Shown here piece after piece: positions 1 to 9,101 of a stretch of 64,000 nt of DNA. The notes under the pieces are model-generated. The model saw only the letters and a list, made by a program, of their open reading frames with translations, was not told where the DNA came from and searched no databases. Source of the DNA: Marilutibacter penaei (GTDB lineage Bacteria; Pseudomonadota; Gammaproteobacteria; Xanthomonadales; Xanthomonadaceae); contig NZ_JACHTE010000006.1 in NCBI RefSeq assembly GCF_014145395.1, positions 186,001-250,000 of the forward strand. Reading direction: 5' to 3'. The translations under genes and the position numbers were made by a program. Every line of letters starts with the position of its first letter. The first letter of the stretch is position 1.

Positions 1-21
1 ATCTTCGCGCGAAGGATGAGC

Positions 22-624
22 ATGAGTTCCAGGCATTGGAATCAGCCGAGCGAGCCGGCTGTTCTTTTCGCAGCGAGTATAGGAATACTCCTGATCGGGA
101 GCGTGTCGATCAGGCTGCTGTCGCTCCTGGGCTTCCCTTTCGCCAAGGTGCTGGTCGAGCTTGTTCTTGTTATCGCACTGTACGGCGCGTTTCCGGAAAG
201 AGGGGGAAGAAAGTGGAGCCTTCGATCAGTAGTGGCCATGCTTGTGCTCGGCTCAGCACTGGTATCCGGTTGGGTCTTCTCTCTCTCACCTTCTCATAAC
301 GAGCAAGCCAGTTTCGACCCGGCCGGTCCTTTGTCCGGCACTGATCTCGTCCATCTTCTGGTGGGCGTTGGGGTCGTTGCGCCGCTATACGAAGAAAAGC
401 TTGTGCGGTTCCTTATGCTCAGGGGACTTGTCAGCCTCGGACCGGTTGCCTCCACGCTGCTGGTCTCTTCGCTGTTTGCAATCGCCCACGAAAAGGCGAT
501 GGTTTGGTCGTTCCTGGCGTCAGTCGTCTTCTGCATCGCTGCGTTTCGTGGTTTCACGAGCGGACAGAGGGCTGTCGCCCACGGCCTATGCAACCTTGGA
601 ATCCTTGCCTGGCATCTGGGGTAG
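22..624 (+). CDS. CPBP-family intramembrane metalloprotease (Abi-like)
   Basis: A hydrophobic protein of about 200 residues with several membrane segments. It carries the three CPBP/Abi motifs: EExxxR (E124, E125 and R129, in YEEKLVR), FxxxH (FAIAH, residues 152-156) and HxxxN (HGLCN, 187-191). These polar residues form the predicted metal site of the Rce1-like fold. Members process prenylated or secreted peptides, and many sit in bacteriocin loci as maturation or immunity proteins. The second ATG was chosen because GAAGGA at 11-16 sits five bases before it; ATG at 16 is the alternative. The gene lies just upstream of the HlyD and C39-ABC genes, so a role in peptide maturation or self-protection is plausible but inferred. 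One line counted at 181-240 is about 57% GC, lower than the window in general, consistent with acquisition. Confidence 0.75.
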   Translation: MSSRHWNQPSEPAVLFAASIGILLIGSVSIRLLSLLGFPFAKVLVELVLVIALYGAFPERGGRKWSLRSVVAMLVLGSALVSGWVFSLSPSHNEQASFDPAGPLSGTDLVHLLVGVGVVAPLYEEKLVRFLMLRGLVSLGPVASTLLVSSLFAIAHEKAMVWSFLASVVFCIAAFRGFTSGQRAVAHGLCNLGILAWHLG

Positions 625-756
625 GCATCAGGCTCTTTCGAAGGCTCAGCGAGTGCACACCCGGTATTCTTCGTTGACGCTTCCGGAGCGCGCCGCTTAG
701 CATTGCTTTCAGTAGAGAAGCGCGATCCTATGGATGGGTCGGCATGGTCAAGGACG

Positions 757-2010
757 ATGACGCAACCCCTCTTCCGACCCGAAGTCATGCAAGCGCGCCG
801 CGCCAGTTGGCTGGGCGGCATCTCCCTCGCTCAGCCGCTGCGGCTTTGGATCCTGACTGCGCTCGCCGGCTTTGCCGCGCTGGCCATCGTGCTGTTCCTC
901 GTTTTCGGTACCTACACGCGACGTGCCCGCGTCGTCGGCCAACTGGTGCCGGTGAAGGGCATGGCGTCGGTGCTGGCGCCCGCGACCGGGATCGTGACGC
1001 GGATGGACACACCCGAAGGCGGTCGTGTAGAAGCTGGCGAGACGCTCGCCGTGGTCACCGTGCCGCGGGCTACGGTCACCGGCGGCGACACTCTAGCCGC
1101 CTTGGAAAGCCGACTGCAGCGCCGTGTTACTGGACTGAAGGATGCGCGCACGGCCCAGCAGCGGTTGTTGGATGCACAGGCCGCCGGCCTCTCCGGCCAG
1201 CTGGGGGCGGCTCGCCACGAGTTGGCCCAGGTCGCAACCGGAATCGCCACCCGTCGCGAGCAGATTCGTATCGCCGAGGAAACCTTGGGGCGGCTGCGGG
1301 AGCTGGAAGACGAACGCTATGTCAGCCTGCTGCAGATCAAACAGCAGGAGTCAGCCGCGCTGGCCCAGGTTGGCGATATGCAGGCACTGCAACGCCAGGC
1401 CACCGCCACACGTCGTTTGATTGCCCAGCTGGAGCAGGCCATCAGCGAGCTGCCCGGCCAGCGTGACGCTCAGGATGCCGGTTTCGCGCGCGACCTCGCC
1501 TTGCTGGAGCAGGAGCAGGTCGAGACCCTCGCACGCGGCGAACTGGCGATCGTCGCCCCCGTTAGCGGCGTTGTGGCCACCCAGATGCTCAAACCCGGGC
1601 AGGCCGTACAGGCCGGCGAAGTACTGATGACCGTGCTACCCGGCGACGGGACGCTCGAAGCCGAGCTGTTCGTGCCCAGCCGCGCGATCGGCTTCATCGA
1701 GCCCGGCGATGCCGTGCTGCTGCGCTACGAGGCCTACCCCTACCAGAAGTTCGGCCACCAGCCCGGCCAGGTGTCGCGCGTCAGCCGCAGCACCATGGCC
1801 ACCGCCGATGGGAACGGCGGGGCCGGTGGTGAACCCCATTACCGCATCAACGTGACCCTGGACCGCCAGGCCATCACCGCGTACGGCAAACCCGAGCCGC
1901 TGAAACCGGGAATGCTGCTCGAGGCCGACGTGCTCGGCGAGCGCCGCACCCTGATCGAATGGGTGCTGGAACCGCTGTATTCGATTCAAGGAACTGTGTT
2001 CGACAGATGA
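757..2010 (+). CDS. HlyD-family periplasmic adaptor of a peptide exporter
   Basis: Membrane-fusion protein of about 417 residues. It has a short cytoplasmic N-terminus, one membrane segment (about residues 28-52), a first lipoyl half around 60-105, a long alpha-helical hairpin rich in Ala, Gln, Arg and Glu (about 115-265), a second lipoyl half (APVSGVVATQML) and a C-terminal beta-barrel region. Such adaptors link an inner-membrane ABC exporter to an outer-membrane TolC-like channel. The partner is almost certainly the C39-ABC exporter at 2437-4548; no TolC gene is visible here. Start: the ATG giving MTQPLFRPEVM resembles the usual N-terminus of this subfamily, but ATG at 730 with GAGAAG upstream is equally possible. 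An upstream TTG at 703 is less likely. Confidence 0.85.
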   Translation: MTQPLFRPEVMQARRASWLGGISLAQPLRLWILTALAGFAALAIVLFLVFGTYTRRARVVGQLVPVKGMASVLAPATGIVTRMDTPEGGRVEAGETLAVVTVPRATVTGGDTLAALESRLQRRVTGLKDARTAQQRLLDAQAAGLSGQLGAARHELAQVATGIATRREQIRIAEETLGRLRELEDERYVSLLQIKQQESAALAQVGDMQALQRQATATRRLIAQLEQAISELPGQRDAQDAGFARDLALLEQEQVETLARGELAIVAPVSGVVATQMLKPGQAVQAGEVLMTVLPGDGTLEAELFVPSRAIGFIEPGDAVLLRYEAYPYQKFGHQPGQVSRVSRSTMATADGNGGAGGEPHYRINVTLDRQAITAYGKPEPLKPGMLLEADVLGERRTLIEWVLEPLYSIQGTVFDR

Positions 2011-2158
2011 CTGCAGCGTGGGGCGAAGCAGGAACCTGCAGGTTGTTCCTTCGATTGGCGCTGCTGCGCAACTAAGGGAAAAGATGGTAGAGCGAGATAA
2101 TCGAACTATAGAGAAATAGTACTAATATTCTGCTGATTTGGGAATTTAAGAACTAACC

Positions 2159-2311
2159 ATGAAGATCAATGAAAAAATTATGTACGCGATAGCCGCAAGT
2201 ATAGTTGGCGTGCTGGTTCTTGGCTTGTATATAGGAACAAGGATGGCTGAGCGTGATAACTCAATTCAGGAGCGGGAAGGCGCGTTGCGTCAAGAGCGGA
2301 TGAAGCCTTAA
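2159..2311 (+). CDS. tiny single-pass membrane protein in an AT-rich patch (possibly frameshifted)
   Basis: A 50-residue reading frame with a charged start (MKINEKIM), one membrane segment (about residues 8-26) and a charged helical tail. It lies in sequence far poorer in GC than the rest of the window: about 30% GC by my count over 2101-2160. The ribosome-binding site is weak (GGGAA well upstream). In another frame, 2260-2415 stays open and reads as a plausible continuation with two cysteines and an RLDGTTVVRKK stretch, so the gene may be a frameshifted longer protein of about 85 residues. There is no double-glycine leader, so it is not an obvious substrate of the C39 exporter. It could be an immunity peptide, a pseudogene remnant or chance. 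Confidence 0.4.
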   Translation: MKINEKIMYAIAASIVGVLVLGLYIGTRMAERDNSIQEREGALRQERMKP

Positions 2312-2436
2312 GTGAAAGGAAGATTTGTAGGCTTGATGGCACAACTGTTGTGCGCAAGAAGGCATCAGATGAGTGGGTACTTCACGACTGCGCATCGCAG
2401 ATCCTTCTTTGGTAACGCCGTGAGTGCGCTCGAGGT

Positions 2437-4548
2437 ATGAGAGCAATCATCCAGTCCGAAGCTGCGGAATGCGGGTTGGCGTCCCTTTCGATGGTGGCTG
2501 CTGCGCATGGTCTGCCTATCGACCTGGCGGCGATGCGTCGTCGTTTCTCCCTCTCCCTGAAGGGCGCCAAGCTCACCCAATTGATTCAAATTGCGCAACA
2601 GCTGGGTTTTAGCGCGCGGGCACTTCGGCTCGATATGGAAGAGCTGGCGCAACTTAAGTTGCCCTGCATCCTGCACTGGGATCTGAATCACTTCGTAGTG
2701 CTTTCCCGGATAAGCAAGGGCAAAGTCACCATACTCGACCCCGCAAGAGGAAAGAGGATACTGGCTCTGTCGCAAGTCTCCGATCGTTTCACCGGTATCG
2801 CGCTTGAGCTAACGCCTGCCGAAGAGTTCAAGCCGCGGAAGGCGGTGCCTGCGGTGAGCGCCCGTCAACTGGCGGGCCGGGTTACTGGCCTCTGGCGCGC
2901 ACTGATACAGATCCTGCTGCTGTCCATGGCGCTGCAGGTGTTCGTGGTGCTGGCGCCATTCTTCATGCAGTGGGTGGTCGATCAGGTGCTGGTGTCGGCC
3001 GACCGCGACCTCTTGGTGGTGCTGGCCCTAGGCTTTGGCTTGGCGATGCTGCTGCAGGTAGCGATCGGGCTGCTGCGCGGCTGGTCGGTGGTGCATTTGT
3101 CGTCGCGACTGGGCCTGCAGTGGATGGGCAACGTCTTCGCCCACGCGCTGCGGCTCCCGCTGGACTTCTTCGAAAAGCGTCATCTGGGTGACATCACGTC
3201 GCGGATGTCGTCGGTGCAGGCCATCCAGCGGACTCTGACCACCAGTTTCGTCGAGGCGATCATCGACGGGCTGATGGCGGTGGTCACGCTGGGCATGATG
3301 CTGCTCTACAGCTGGAAGCTGGCGCTGGTGACCTTGCTGGCGGTCGCGCTGTACCTGGGCATCCGAGCGGTGGCCTACCGGCCGATACGCGACCGCACCG
3401 AGCAGCAGCTGGTCGCGGCGGCGAAGCAGCAGACCCACCTGCTGGAATCGCTGCGCGGAATGCAGAGCCTGAAAATCGCGGGTCAGGAGTCACTTCGCCG
3501 CTCCACCTACGACAACCTGATGAACGAGACCGTCAACAAGGATGTCAGCCTGGCGCGCATGGGGCTGGGCTTCTCGAGTGCCAGCCAGCTGGTGTTCGGT
3601 ATCGAGCGCATCGCGGTGATCTGGATCGGCGCGCTGCTGGCACTGCAGAACGTGTTCTCGGTCGGCATGCTGATCGCCTACCTGGCCTATAAGGACCAGT
3701 TCGCAGGACGCATGGGCGCGTTGATCGACAAGTGGATCGAGTTCCGCATGCTGAGGCTGCATGGCGAGCGACTGGCCGACATCGTGTTGAGCGAGCCGGA
3801 GGGTGGCGACCGCCTGCCCGAGGTCGCGGTACCGGAGACCGCCCGGATCCAGGTCGACAATCTGTCATTCCGCTATGCCGATGGCGAGCCATGGGTACTG
3901 AAGGATTGCAGCTTCACCGTCGAGGCGGGTGAGTCGCTGGCCATCATCGGCGCCTCCGGGTGCGGCAAGACGACCCTGGTCAAGCTGATGCTGGGCCTGC
4001 TCAGGCCAACTTCTGGCAGCATCTCAATCGGGGGGCTGGATCTCCACAAGGTCGGCCCGCACAACATCCGCAGCATCGTGGGCGCGGTGATGCAGGACGA
4101 CCAGTTGTTCGCGGGGAGCATCGCCGACAACATCAGCTTCTTCGATCCCGACTTCGACCTGGCCCGTGTAGAGGCCGCGGCCCGCCTGGCGGCCGTTCAC
4201 GATGAGATCGCGTCCATGCCAATGGGCTACCACAGCCTGATCGGTGACATGGGGAGCTCGCTGTCCGGCGGCCAGAAGCAGCGGGTGATCCTTGCACGCG
4301 CGCTCTATCGTGACCCCAAGCTCCTGTTCCTGGACGAGGCGACCAGCCATCTGGACGTGATGAAGGAGCGTCTGGTCAACGACGCCGTCAAGCAGCTCAG
4401 CCTGACCAAGGTGATCGTTGCTCATCGTCCGGAGACCATCAACAGCGCGGACCGGGTGCTGGTCATGGAGCAGGGGAGGATCGTGCAGGAGCTGCGACCC
4501 GGCACCTTGTCGAATGTCTCGGGGGAGGCGGTCGAAATCGAGGCCTGA
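2437..4548 (+). CDS. C39-peptidase ABC exporter (bacteriocin/microcin type)
   Basis: A 703-residue three-part exporter. Residues 1-125 are a C39 cysteine protease with Q6, catalytic C12 (AECGLASL), H85 (LNHFVVL) and D101 (ILDPARG). Residues about 150-440 form six membrane helices. The C-terminal ATPase has Walker A GASGCGKT (near 505), signature LSGGQKQR (near 609) and Walker B LLFLDEAT. The family cleaves double-glycine leaders from peptides and exports them with an HlyD adaptor and TolC. The ATG is the only start in the open frame (in-frame TAA at 2413-2415) and has no well-spaced Shine-Dalgarno; a 42-codon frame from 2312 ends on it with an ATGA overlap, so translational coupling is possible. 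No precursor peptide with a GG leader was recognised in the window, so the substrate is unknown. Confidence 0.93.
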   Translation: MRAIIQSEAAECGLASLSMVAAAHGLPIDLAAMRRRFSLSLKGAKLTQLIQIAQQLGFSARALRLDMEELAQLKLPCILHWDLNHFVVLSRISKGKVTILDPARGKRILALSQVSDRFTGIALELTPAEEFKPRKAVPAVSARQLAGRVTGLWRALIQILLLSMALQVFVVLAPFFMQWVVDQVLVSADRDLLVVLALGFGLAMLLQVAIGLLRGWSVVHLSSRLGLQWMGNVFAHALRLPLDFFEKRHLGDITSRMSSVQAIQRTLTTSFVEAIIDGLMAVVTLGMMLLYSWKLALVTLLAVALYLGIRAVAYRPIRDRTEQQLVAAAKQQTHLLESLRGMQSLKIAGQESLRRSTYDNLMNETVNKDVSLARMGLGFSSASQLVFGIERIAVIWIGALLALQNVFSVGMLIAYLAYKDQFAGRMGALIDKWIEFRMLRLHGERLADIVLSEPEGGDRLPEVAVPETARIQVDNLSFRYADGEPWVLKDCSFTVEAGESLAIIGASGCGKTTLVKLMLGLLRPTSGSISIGGLDLHKVGPHNIRSIVGAVMQDDQLFAGSIADNISFFDPDFDLARVEAAARLAAVHDEIASMPMGYHSLIGDMGSSLSGGQKQRVILARALYRDPKLLFLDEATSHLDVMKERLVNDAVKQLSLTKVIVAHRPETINSADRVLVMEQGRIVQELRPGTLSNVSGEAVEIEA

Positions 4549-4562
4549 CCCACGGGGGTGCG

Positions 4563-4781
4563 CTAAGCCGGCTCGTCCGGGATCATCGCGCTCTCCAGTC
4601 GCGCGATGCAGTCCTTCAGCCAGAGCTTGCGCTTCTTCATGCGCTTGAGGGCGAGGTCGTCGTGGGCGTCGCCGTCAAGGAGGATCGCCAGGCGTTCGAT
4701 GGCCGCGTCGAGGTCGCGATGCTCCAGCCGCAACTCGGTGAGGCGGCGGGCGGTCTCGGCGGGGTCTTGGGCCTCGGACAT
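4563..4781 (-). CDS. YdcH-family (DUF465) small helical protein
   Basis: A 72-residue, highly charged helical protein. It matches the YdcH/DUF465 pattern: LEHRDLDAAIERL in the first helix, then LKRMKKRKLWLKDCIARLE in the second. Members form short antiparallel coiled coils and have no assigned biochemical function. It is convergent with the ABC exporter, with 14 bases between the stops, and divergent from ttcA. It appears to mark the return from the export cluster to ordinary chromosome. Confidence 0.85.
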   Translation of the reverse strand: MSEAQDPAETARRLTELRLEHRDLDAAIERLAILLDGDAHDDLALKRMKKRKLWLKDCIARLESAMIPDEPA

Positions 4782-4854
4782 GGGCCGAGCTTAGCGCGGG
4801 GGCGGGATGCCGTCATGACGCAGGCCGGCAGGCGGGCAGGTCGCGTCCCTGCAG

Positions 4855-4860
4855 TAGAAT
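4855..4860 (+). promoter_or_regulatory. putative -10 box of ttcA
   Basis: TAGAAT ends nine bases before the ttcA ATG at 4870. A transcript starting about seven bases after it would have a leader of only two or three bases. No -35 box is convincing and no Shine-Dalgarno is present, so ttcA may be translated from a near-leaderless mRNA. Confidence 0.4.
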
Positions 4861-4869
4861 GCACGGTCC

Positions 4870-5772
4870 ATGAGTACCGTCCTGCCCCTGCTTGAACCCC
4901 GTTCGCGCCGCGAGGCCGACCCCTGTGATTCCGAACGGGACATCCGCCGGCTGGCGCAGCGCCTGCGCCACCAGGTCGGCCGCGCGATCGCCGACTACGG
5001 GATGATCGAGGACGGCGACCGGGTGATGGTCTGCCTGTCGGGCGGCAAGGACAGCTACACGATGCTGGACGTGCTGCTGCAGCTGCAGAAGAAGGCGCCG
5101 GTATCGTTCTCGATCACCGCGGTCAACCTTGACCAGAAGCAGCCGGATTTCCCGGAGCACGTCCTGCCGGAGTACCTGCGCTCGATCGGCGTCGACCATC
5201 ACATCATCGAGCAGGACACCTATTCGGTGGTCAGCCGCGTCGTGCCCGAAGGCAAGACGATGTGCTCGCTGTGTTCGCGCCTGCGACGCGGCGCGCTGTA
5301 TACGTATGCCGAAGAGCACGGTTACAACAAGATCGCGCTGGGCCACCACCGCGACGACCTCGTGGCCACGTTCTTCCTCAACCTGTTCTTCCACGCCAAG
5401 CTCTCGGGCATGCCGCCCAAGCTGCTCAGCGACAATGGCAAGCACGTGGTGATCCGCCCGCTGGCGCTGGCCAGCGAGGCCGACATCGCCCGTTACGCCG
5501 ACCTCCGCCGGTTCCCGATCATTCCCTGCAACCTGTGCGGCTCGCAGGAGAACCTGCAGCGCAAGCAGGTGCAGAAGATGATGGCCGCCTGGGAGGCGGA
5601 GACGCCGGGCCGCATCGAGACCATCGCCCGCGCGCTGGCCGACATCCGGCCGTCGCAGCTCAGCGACCCGAAGCTGTTCGATTTCCTGTCGCTCGGCCGA
5701 ACGGCCGGCGACCTGCCGTCCGCTGCCGGGGCCTGGGCGGATGCCGATCCGTCCGCACGTGACGACGATTGA
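4870..5772 (+). CDS. ttcA: tRNA 2-thiocytidine(32) biosynthesis protein TtcA
   Basis: A 300-residue PP-loop ATPase that thiolates cytidine 32 in certain tRNAs. The PP-loop is SGGKDS at 57-62. Two CxxC motifs are present, C132-C135 (MCSLCSRL) and C220-C223 (PCNLCGS); in E. coli TtcA cysteines in these positions hold the [4Fe-4S] cluster. Length matches the family (about 310 residues). The ATG immediately follows a TAGAAT hexamer with no ribosome-binding site, so translation may be leaderless. It is followed by rdgC on the same strand 48 bases later. Confidence 0.95.
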   Translation: MSTVLPLLEPRSRREADPCDSERDIRRLAQRLRHQVGRAIADYGMIEDGDRVMVCLSGGKDSYTMLDVLLQLQKKAPVSFSITAVNLDQKQPDFPEHVLPEYLRSIGVDHHIIEQDTYSVVSRVVPEGKTMCSLCSRLRRGALYTYAEEHGYNKIALGHHRDDLVATFFLNLFFHAKLSGMPPKLLSDNGKHVVIRPLALASEADIARYADLRRFPIIPCNLCGSQENLQRKQVQKMMAAWEAETPGRIETIARALADIRPSQLSDPKLFDFLSLGRTAGDLPSAAGAWADADPSARDDD

Positions 5773-5820
5773 GCCGCACCCGCGATGGCCCTGCCTTCCG
5801 ACACACCACCTGGACCCTGA

Positions 5821-6726
5821 ATGTTCTTTCGCAACCTGACGCTGTTCCGCTTCCCCACGTCCCACAAGTTCGATGGCCTCGATGCCGGCCTCGACGAATG
5901 CCAGCTGAAGCCGGTCGGCCCGCTGGAACTGTCCAGTCGTGGGTTCATCTCGCCTTTCGGCCGTGATGCCGATGCGATGTCCCACACCGCCGGCGACGCG
6001 ATGTGGCTGACGGTCGGTGGCGAAGACCGGCTGCTGCCGGGCAGCGTCGTCAACGACATGCTGGCGAAGAAGCTGGCGGAGATCGAACAGAAGGAGGGCC
6101 GCAAACCCGGCGGCCGCACCCGCAAGCGCATCAAGGACGAACTGATCACCGACCTGCTGCCGCGCGCCTTCATCAAGCCCAGCCGGACCGATGCCCTGAT
6201 CGACCTGGGCCACGGCATCGTCGTCGTCGACACATCGAGCCGCAAGAATGCGGAGACGGTGGTCAGCGAGATCCGCCGTGCGCTGGGCAGTTTCCCCGCG
6301 CTGCCGCTCAATGCCGAAGTCGCCCCGCGGAGCGTGCTCACCGGCTGGGTCGCGGGCGAACCCCTGCCGGAAGGCCTGTCGCTCGGCGACGAATGCGAAC
6401 TGCGCGATCCGGTCGATCAGGGCGCGGTAGTCAAGGTGCAGCGCATGGAGCTGCAGTCGGACGAGATCAACAAGCACCTGGAATCGGGCAAGCAGGTCAC
6501 CCGCCTCGCACTCAACCTCGACGACCACGTGAGCTTCGTGCTCGGCGAGGACCTGGTCATCCGCAAGTTCAAACTGCTGGACGGTGCAGTGGACGAACTC
6601 GAGCACACCGAGGCCGAGGACATCCGTGCGGAACTCGACGCGCGATTCATCCTGATGGCCGGCGAGACCAAGCGGTTGTTCGCCGTGCTGGAGCAGGCGC
6701 TCAAGCTCAGCCGCGTCGACGCCTGA
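5821..6726 (+). CDS. rdgC: recombination-associated protein RdgC
   Basis: A 301-residue protein with the characteristic RdgC start (MFFRNLTLFRF) and the internal GRKPGGRTRKRIKDEL segment. RdgC is a nucleoid-associated ring-shaped dimer that binds double-stranded DNA without sequence preference and restrains RecA. Length matches the family (about 300). It follows ttcA on the same strand; the TGA of CCCTGAATG touches the ATG in another frame. Confidence 0.95.
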   Translation: MFFRNLTLFRFPTSHKFDGLDAGLDECQLKPVGPLELSSRGFISPFGRDADAMSHTAGDAMWLTVGGEDRLLPGSVVNDMLAKKLAEIEQKEGRKPGGRTRKRIKDELITDLLPRAFIKPSRTDALIDLGHGIVVVDTSSRKNAETVVSEIRRALGSFPALPLNAEVAPRSVLTGWVAGEPLPEGLSLGDECELRDPVDQGAVVKVQRMELQSDEINKHLESGKQVTRLALNLDDHVSFVLGEDLVIRKFKLLDGAVDELEHTEAEDIRAELDARFILMAGETKRLFAVLEQALKLSRVDA

Positions 6727-6834
6727 TCGCGTCATCGTCCTGACATCTCTGCGCGGCGCCGTGGCGCTATGATGGGTGCGCCCCCAGGGATGGGGCGTGC
6801 CTGGCACCCGCGCCCCGCTGCATCCGAAGATCCC

Positions 6835-7620
6835 ATGACTCCTCCGTTCCGCCTGTTGGCTTCCCCGCCCCGGCCTGCCGCGCGCGTTGAGCGGGACGTC
6901 GTGCCGCACGTCCTGCCCGATGGTCGCGTGATCGAAGTACTGCGGGTACGCAACCCGCGTGCGCGGCGCCTGCGCCTGTCGGTGGACGAGCGCGGCGCGC
7001 GGCTGACGCTGCCGCCACGGCTCTCTGCGGCGACGGCGGATGATTTCCTGCACACGCATTCGGCGTGGCTTTCCGAGCAGGTCACCCGCTTTACCGTGGA
7101 TGTCCTTCCGGCGCTGGCCAGGGACGAGACCGCCGTGTTGCCCCTGCGCGGCACGTTGCAGCCGGTGGCCTGGCAGACGGGGCGCTTCACCCACCTGGCC
7201 GCGTCCGGCGAAGGGCTGTGCTTCACCACGTCCGCACGCGCCGGCGAGCCGGCCCTGCGACGCGCGTTGCGCGAGTTCTACGAAGCAGAGGCCCGGGCCG
7301 ACATTGGTCGCTGGCTGCCGCGGTACCTGCCCACGTTGCCACGTGCGCCACGGCGCACCCGCCTCAAGCTGATGAGCTCCCAATGGGGTTCACTTGCCCC
7401 CGATGGCACCCTGGCGCTGGACCTGTCGCTGGTGCTGGCGCGGCCTTCGGCCTTCGAGTACGTCCTGGTGCACGAGTTGTGCCACCTGATCCACGCCGAC
7501 CATTCCCCCCGCTTCTGGGCCGAGGTGGAAGCGCGGTGCCCGCGCTGGCGGGACGAGCGCGACTATTTCCGGACAGAGGGTCGCCGACTGAAGGCCGAGG
7601 CGCGTGCGCTGCTGGGCTGA
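6835..7620 (+). CDS. YgjP-like zinc metallopeptidase (DUF45, SprT-like fold)
   Basis: About 261 residues. It has the zinc motif HELCH (residues 213-217) within VLVHELCHLIHADHSPRFW, followed by the third-ligand region, and the family motif MSSQWGSLAPDG that precedes the active site by some 35 residues. YgjP/DUF45 proteins are predicted cytosolic metalloproteases of unknown substrate, often next to restriction or housekeeping genes. Start: ATG at 6835 gives MTPPFRLL and has GAAGA five bases upstream. ATG at 6769 would add 22 residues with no ribosome-binding site. Confidence 0.85.
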   Translation: MTPPFRLLASPPRPAARVERDVVPHVLPDGRVIEVLRVRNPRARRLRLSVDERGARLTLPPRLSAATADDFLHTHSAWLSEQVTRFTVDVLPALARDETAVLPLRGTLQPVAWQTGRFTHLAASGEGLCFTTSARAGEPALRRALREFYEAEARADIGRWLPRYLPTLPRAPRRTRLKLMSSQWGSLAPDGTLALDLSLVLARPSAFEYVLVHELCHLIHADHSPRFWAEVEARCPRWRDERDYFRTEGRRLKAEARALLG

Positions 7621-7699
7621 CAGGGCTGGCCGGCCCCTCCCGCGGATTGCGTCATTCGTAGGACCGGCCCTGTCGCGGCCCTGCCCCTGGATACCTGCC

Positions 7700-8224
7700 A
7701 TGCCCGTCCCGATGTCGACCGTATGCAAGCCCCTGGCCGCCTCCTGCATGCTTGCCGGAGCGCTGGTGCTGGTGGGTTGCCAGCAGTCGGTCGAGGAACG
7801 CCTCGCCGAGAGCGCGATCAAGGCCGCGTCGGGTCAGGACGTGCAGGTGGAACAGGACGGCGAACGGATGACGATCTCCACCGACCAGGGCGAGATCAGT
7901 GTCGCCAGCGGCGAAGGTGTCCGTTTGCCGGAAGACTTCCCCGACGACGTGTTCCTGCCCGTGGATTACCGGGTCGAAAGCATGCTGGAGATGGCCGGAA
8001 CCCAGGTGCTGTCGCTGACGGCGAAGGGTGACCCGCTGTCGCTGTATGCCGATGCGCGTGCGCGCATGCAGGACCAGGGCTGGAAGGAAACGCTGACGCT
8101 CCAGCAGGACGACCGGAGCGCGATGTCGACCTTCGAGAAGGACGACCGCAACGCGGTGATCTCGGTGGGTGCCGGCGAGGACGGCGACGTCCAGGTCGGC
8201 ATGCAGCTGCGCGACCGGCAGTAA
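7700..8224 (+). CDS. predicted lipoprotein of unknown function
   Basis: About 174 residues. The N-terminus is a lipoprotein signal: hydrophobic stretch then LVLVGCQQ, with Cys as the acylation site. The mature part is acidic and polar with no recognised catalytic motif; it alternates short predicted strands and ends in a QVGMQLRDRQ tail. A reading frame open from 7604 suggests a longer start, but the signal peptide fits a start at 7700 or 7712. It is convergent with the hydrolase at 8232-9101, and only seven bases separate the two stops. Function unknown. Confidence 0.7.
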   Translation: MPVPMSTVCKPLAASCMLAGALVLVGCQQSVEERLAESAIKAASGQDVQVEQDGERMTISTDQGEISVASGEGVRLPEDFPDDVFLPVDYRVESMLEMAGTQVLSLTAKGDPLSLYADARARMQDQGWKETLTLQQDDRSAMSTFEKDDRNAVISVGAGEDGDVQVGMQLRDRQ

Positions 8225-8231
8225 GCCGGCC

Positions 8232-9101
8232 TCAGCCGCGCAGGAATTCGCCGATGGTCGCGGCCACGGCCTCCGGCTGCTCCATGTGCAGGTGGTGGCC
8301 GCCTTCCATCACCACCAGCCGGCCGTCCGGGAGCAGCGCGGCGCGTTCCCGCCGCAGCGCATCCGGCAGGTACGGCTGGGCCGGGTCCGCGAACAGCGCG
8401 AGCGTGGGACAGGTGATCGCGGCGACCAGGTCGCGGATCTGGGCTTCGGTGGGACGCAGGAAGGTGGGCAGCATCAGGCGCGGGTCGCTGCTCCAGCAGT
8501 AGCCCCCATCGACGGGGCGGGTCCCGCGCTCCACCAGCAGGCGCGCTGCGTCCTCTTCCAGGCGGCTGCCGACGCGTTGCCCGCCGGCCATGCGTGCCCG
8601 CGCCGCGACGGCCAGGTCGGGGAAGGTGCGCAGTTGCTTGCCCCGGAGTGCCCGCGCGGCGCTGATGGCATCGCGCATGCGCTCGGCGGTGCGGGCCGGC
8701 TCCTCGGCCAGCGCGCCCAGCGCTTCGATCACGACCAGGCGCGACACACGCTCCGGACAGGACGCCGCCAGCAGGCTGGCAATGCCCGCTCCCATCGAAT
8801 GCCCCAGCAGAACGAAGTGTTCCCAGCCCAACGCGTCGGCCGCGTCCAGCACGGCGTTGACCGAACCGGGGAAGGAATAGTCGGCGCCATGCGGCAGGTG
8901 GGCGCTGCACCCATGGCCCGGCAGGTCCAGCGCGACCAGGTCCAGGCCCGGCAGGTGAGGGGCGATCGGCAGGAAGCTGGCGGCGTTGTCCAGCCAGCCA
9001 TGGAGGGCCAGCACGCGGGGGCCATCCGCGGGGCGGCGTGCCGGGGGTGTCCGCAGGGCCGCCACCGTGCCCAGCGGGGTCTCCAGGGAGAAGGGGTCCA
9101 T
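8232..9101 (-). CDS. alpha/beta-hydrolase, co-translated with hemH
   Basis: A 289-residue alpha/beta-hydrolase. It has the oxyanion-hole motif LHGWLDNAASF, the nucleophile elbow GHSMGAG (Ser), an acid in the ALFADPAQPY region and a late His in EGGHHLHMEQP. It resembles the MhpC/serine-hydrolase group; the substrate is unknown. Its ATG overlaps the hemH stop (TGATG at 9103-9099), so the two are probably translationally coupled, although no link to heme is known for this family. Confidence 0.88.
   Translation of the reverse strand: MDPFSLETPLGTVAALRTPPARRPADGPRVLALHGWLDNAASFLPIAPHLPGLDLVALDLPGHGCSAHLPHGADYSFPGSVNAVLDAADALGWEHFVLLGHSMGAGIASLLAASCPERVSRLVVIEALGALAEEPARTAERMRDAISAARALRGKQLRTFPDLAVAARARMAGGQRVGSRLEEDAARLLVERGTRPVDGGYCWSSDPRLMLPTFLRPTEAQIRDLVAAITCPTLALFADPAQPYLPDALRRERAALLPDGRLVVMEGGHHLHMEQPEAVAATIGEFLRG

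Noticed and set aside
4813-7383. An 856-residue minus-strand frame across ttcA and rdgC
   Set aside because: Antisense shadow of well-supported genes, and it would have to cross two of them.
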